NCBI GenBank assembly: GCA_937983065.1
Contig: CALKAL010000069.1
Span: 1-7,042 of the forward strand
Direction of reading: 5' to 3'
DNA length: 7,042 bases
DNA from: an uncultured Bacillaceae bacterium
GTDB taxonomy: Bacteria; Bacillota; Bacilli; Bacillales; Alkalibacillaceae
Below the pieces are notes generated by a model that saw only the letters and a program-made list of their open reading frames with translations, had not been told where the DNA came from and searched no databases. Positions within the stretch are counted from its first letter, which is position 1, and each line of letters begins with the position of its first letter. The position numbers and the translations under genes were made by a program. Positions 6,717 through 7,042 of this stretch are shown here, in pieces.

Positions 6717-6884
6717 AAATAGGCAGGTCTCCTGGCTTATGATCATCGCTTTCTATTTCCTTCCCATCATACGACAGTGGAATATTAATAGAAAACTCCC
6801 ATTTTACAGTGGCGGGACCGCGCCGGATTTTAACCGGACTTCCCTTTTAATGATTTGATTCGATAAAATCAAATCAACCTATCT
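6717..6884 (-). promoter_or_regulatory. Cobalamin riboswitch aptamer
   Basis: The minus-strand RNA carries the conserved cobalamin riboswitch core. The B12 box GCCAGGAGACCTGCC is at 6722-6736. Upstream of it lie AAGGGAAG followed by CCGGTTAAAATCCGG, and then CCCGCCACTGT, in the order expected of the class. A closing P1 helix can be drawn between AGATAGG (6878-6884) and CCTATTT (6717-6723), seven pairs including one G-U. The aptamer directly precedes the wall-anchored protein gene with no other gene between, so cobalamin (AdoCbl or a related corrinoid) is expected to control the whole operon. The exact ligand preference cannot be read from the sequence. Confidence 0.96.
6851..6876 (-). other. 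Perfect 10-bp hairpin at the 5' side of the riboswitch
   Basis: TGATTTGATT (6851-6860) and AATCAAATCA (6867-6876) are perfect inverted repeats around a 6-base loop. The hairpin sits inside the aptamer between the P1 strand and the AAGGGAAG core, where cobalamin riboswitches carry variable peripheral stems. It is most simply a peripheral stem of the riboswitch rather than an independent operator. Confidence 0.6.
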
Positions 6885-6905
6885 GTCCATATTCAATTAA
6901 TTCAT

Positions 6906-6933
6906 ATCATATATCAAAAAAATTAAACGTCAA
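6906..6933 (-). promoter_or_regulatory. Sigma-A-like promoter of the operon
   Basis: On the minus strand a -35 box TTGACG (6928-6933, 5 of 6 to TTGACA) is followed after 16 bases by a -10 box TATGAT (6906-6911, 5 of 6 to TATAAT). Transcription would start near 6899, about 15 bases before the first strand of the riboswitch P1 helix. No other promoter of this quality is visible ahead of the genes. Confidence 0.7.
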
Positions 6934-7042
6934 GGAAATTATAAGATATGGACGTTAATATTTTCTTAAATTTATAAGTAAAACAACGGTAAATTTAGCT
7001 TTAAAACGTATAATAGAGTTAAAAATGAGTATTAAAAAATAT

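Noticed and set aside
6680..6890. CRISPR or repeat array suggested by several inverted repeats
   Set aside because: The repeats are single hairpins belonging to the cobalamin riboswitch and its expression platform; there is no repeat-spacer periodicity.
7009..7042. TATAAT at 7009-7014 and ATG at 7025 on the plus strand, as the start of a divergent gene
   Set aside because: No -35 box at a suitable distance, no ribosome binding site, only six codons before the window ends, and the ATG is too close to the putative -10 box.

Overview
The window holds one compact operon, read entirely on the minus strand from about 6900 down to about 50. AT-rich DNA, strong GGAGG-type ribosome binding sites, a lipobox lipoprotein and a sortase-anchored surface protein point to a low-GC Gram-positive (Bacillota), most likely a Bacillaceae-type organism. 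The species cannot be told from this stretch.

Layout in transcription order: a sigma-A-like promoter (6906-6933); a cobalamin riboswitch (aptamer 6717-6884 with the B12 box at 6722-6736); an expression platform with an antiterminator/terminator pair (6609-6688); a large secreted, cell-wall-anchored protein (4466-6577) that joins a DUF4430/transcobalamin-C-like domain, an Ig-like domain and an alpha/alpha-barrel domain with GGF-type repeats; a lipoprotein with a second DUF4430 domain on a long linker (3446-4402); a strong intercistronic hairpin (3408-3437); then a complete ECF transporter: EcfT (2494-3372), a fused double ATPase (827-2512) and a membrane S component (168-857). The last three genes overlap each other by 19 and 31 bases. 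A hairpin terminator at 50-95 closes the operon.

Read together, this looks like a dedicated vitamin B12 (cobamide) acquisition system. The wall protein carries both domain types found in mammalian transcobalamin and intrinsic factor, in swapped order, and could capture the corrinoid at the cell surface. The lipoprotein could hand it to the membrane S component, and the ECF motor (T + A-A') would drive import. The riboswitch would turn the operon off when cobalamin is plentiful. The riboswitch and ECF parts are firm calls. The B12 specificity of the S component and the wall-to-membrane relay are inferences from domain content and shared regulation.

The edges hold little. Positions 1-49 and 96-167 contain no gene I can support. 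Positions 6934-7042 are AT-rich upstream DNA in which I see only a TATAAT-like string and an unsupported ATG on the plus strand. All plus-strand open frames inside 168-6577 look like shadows of the minus-strand genes.
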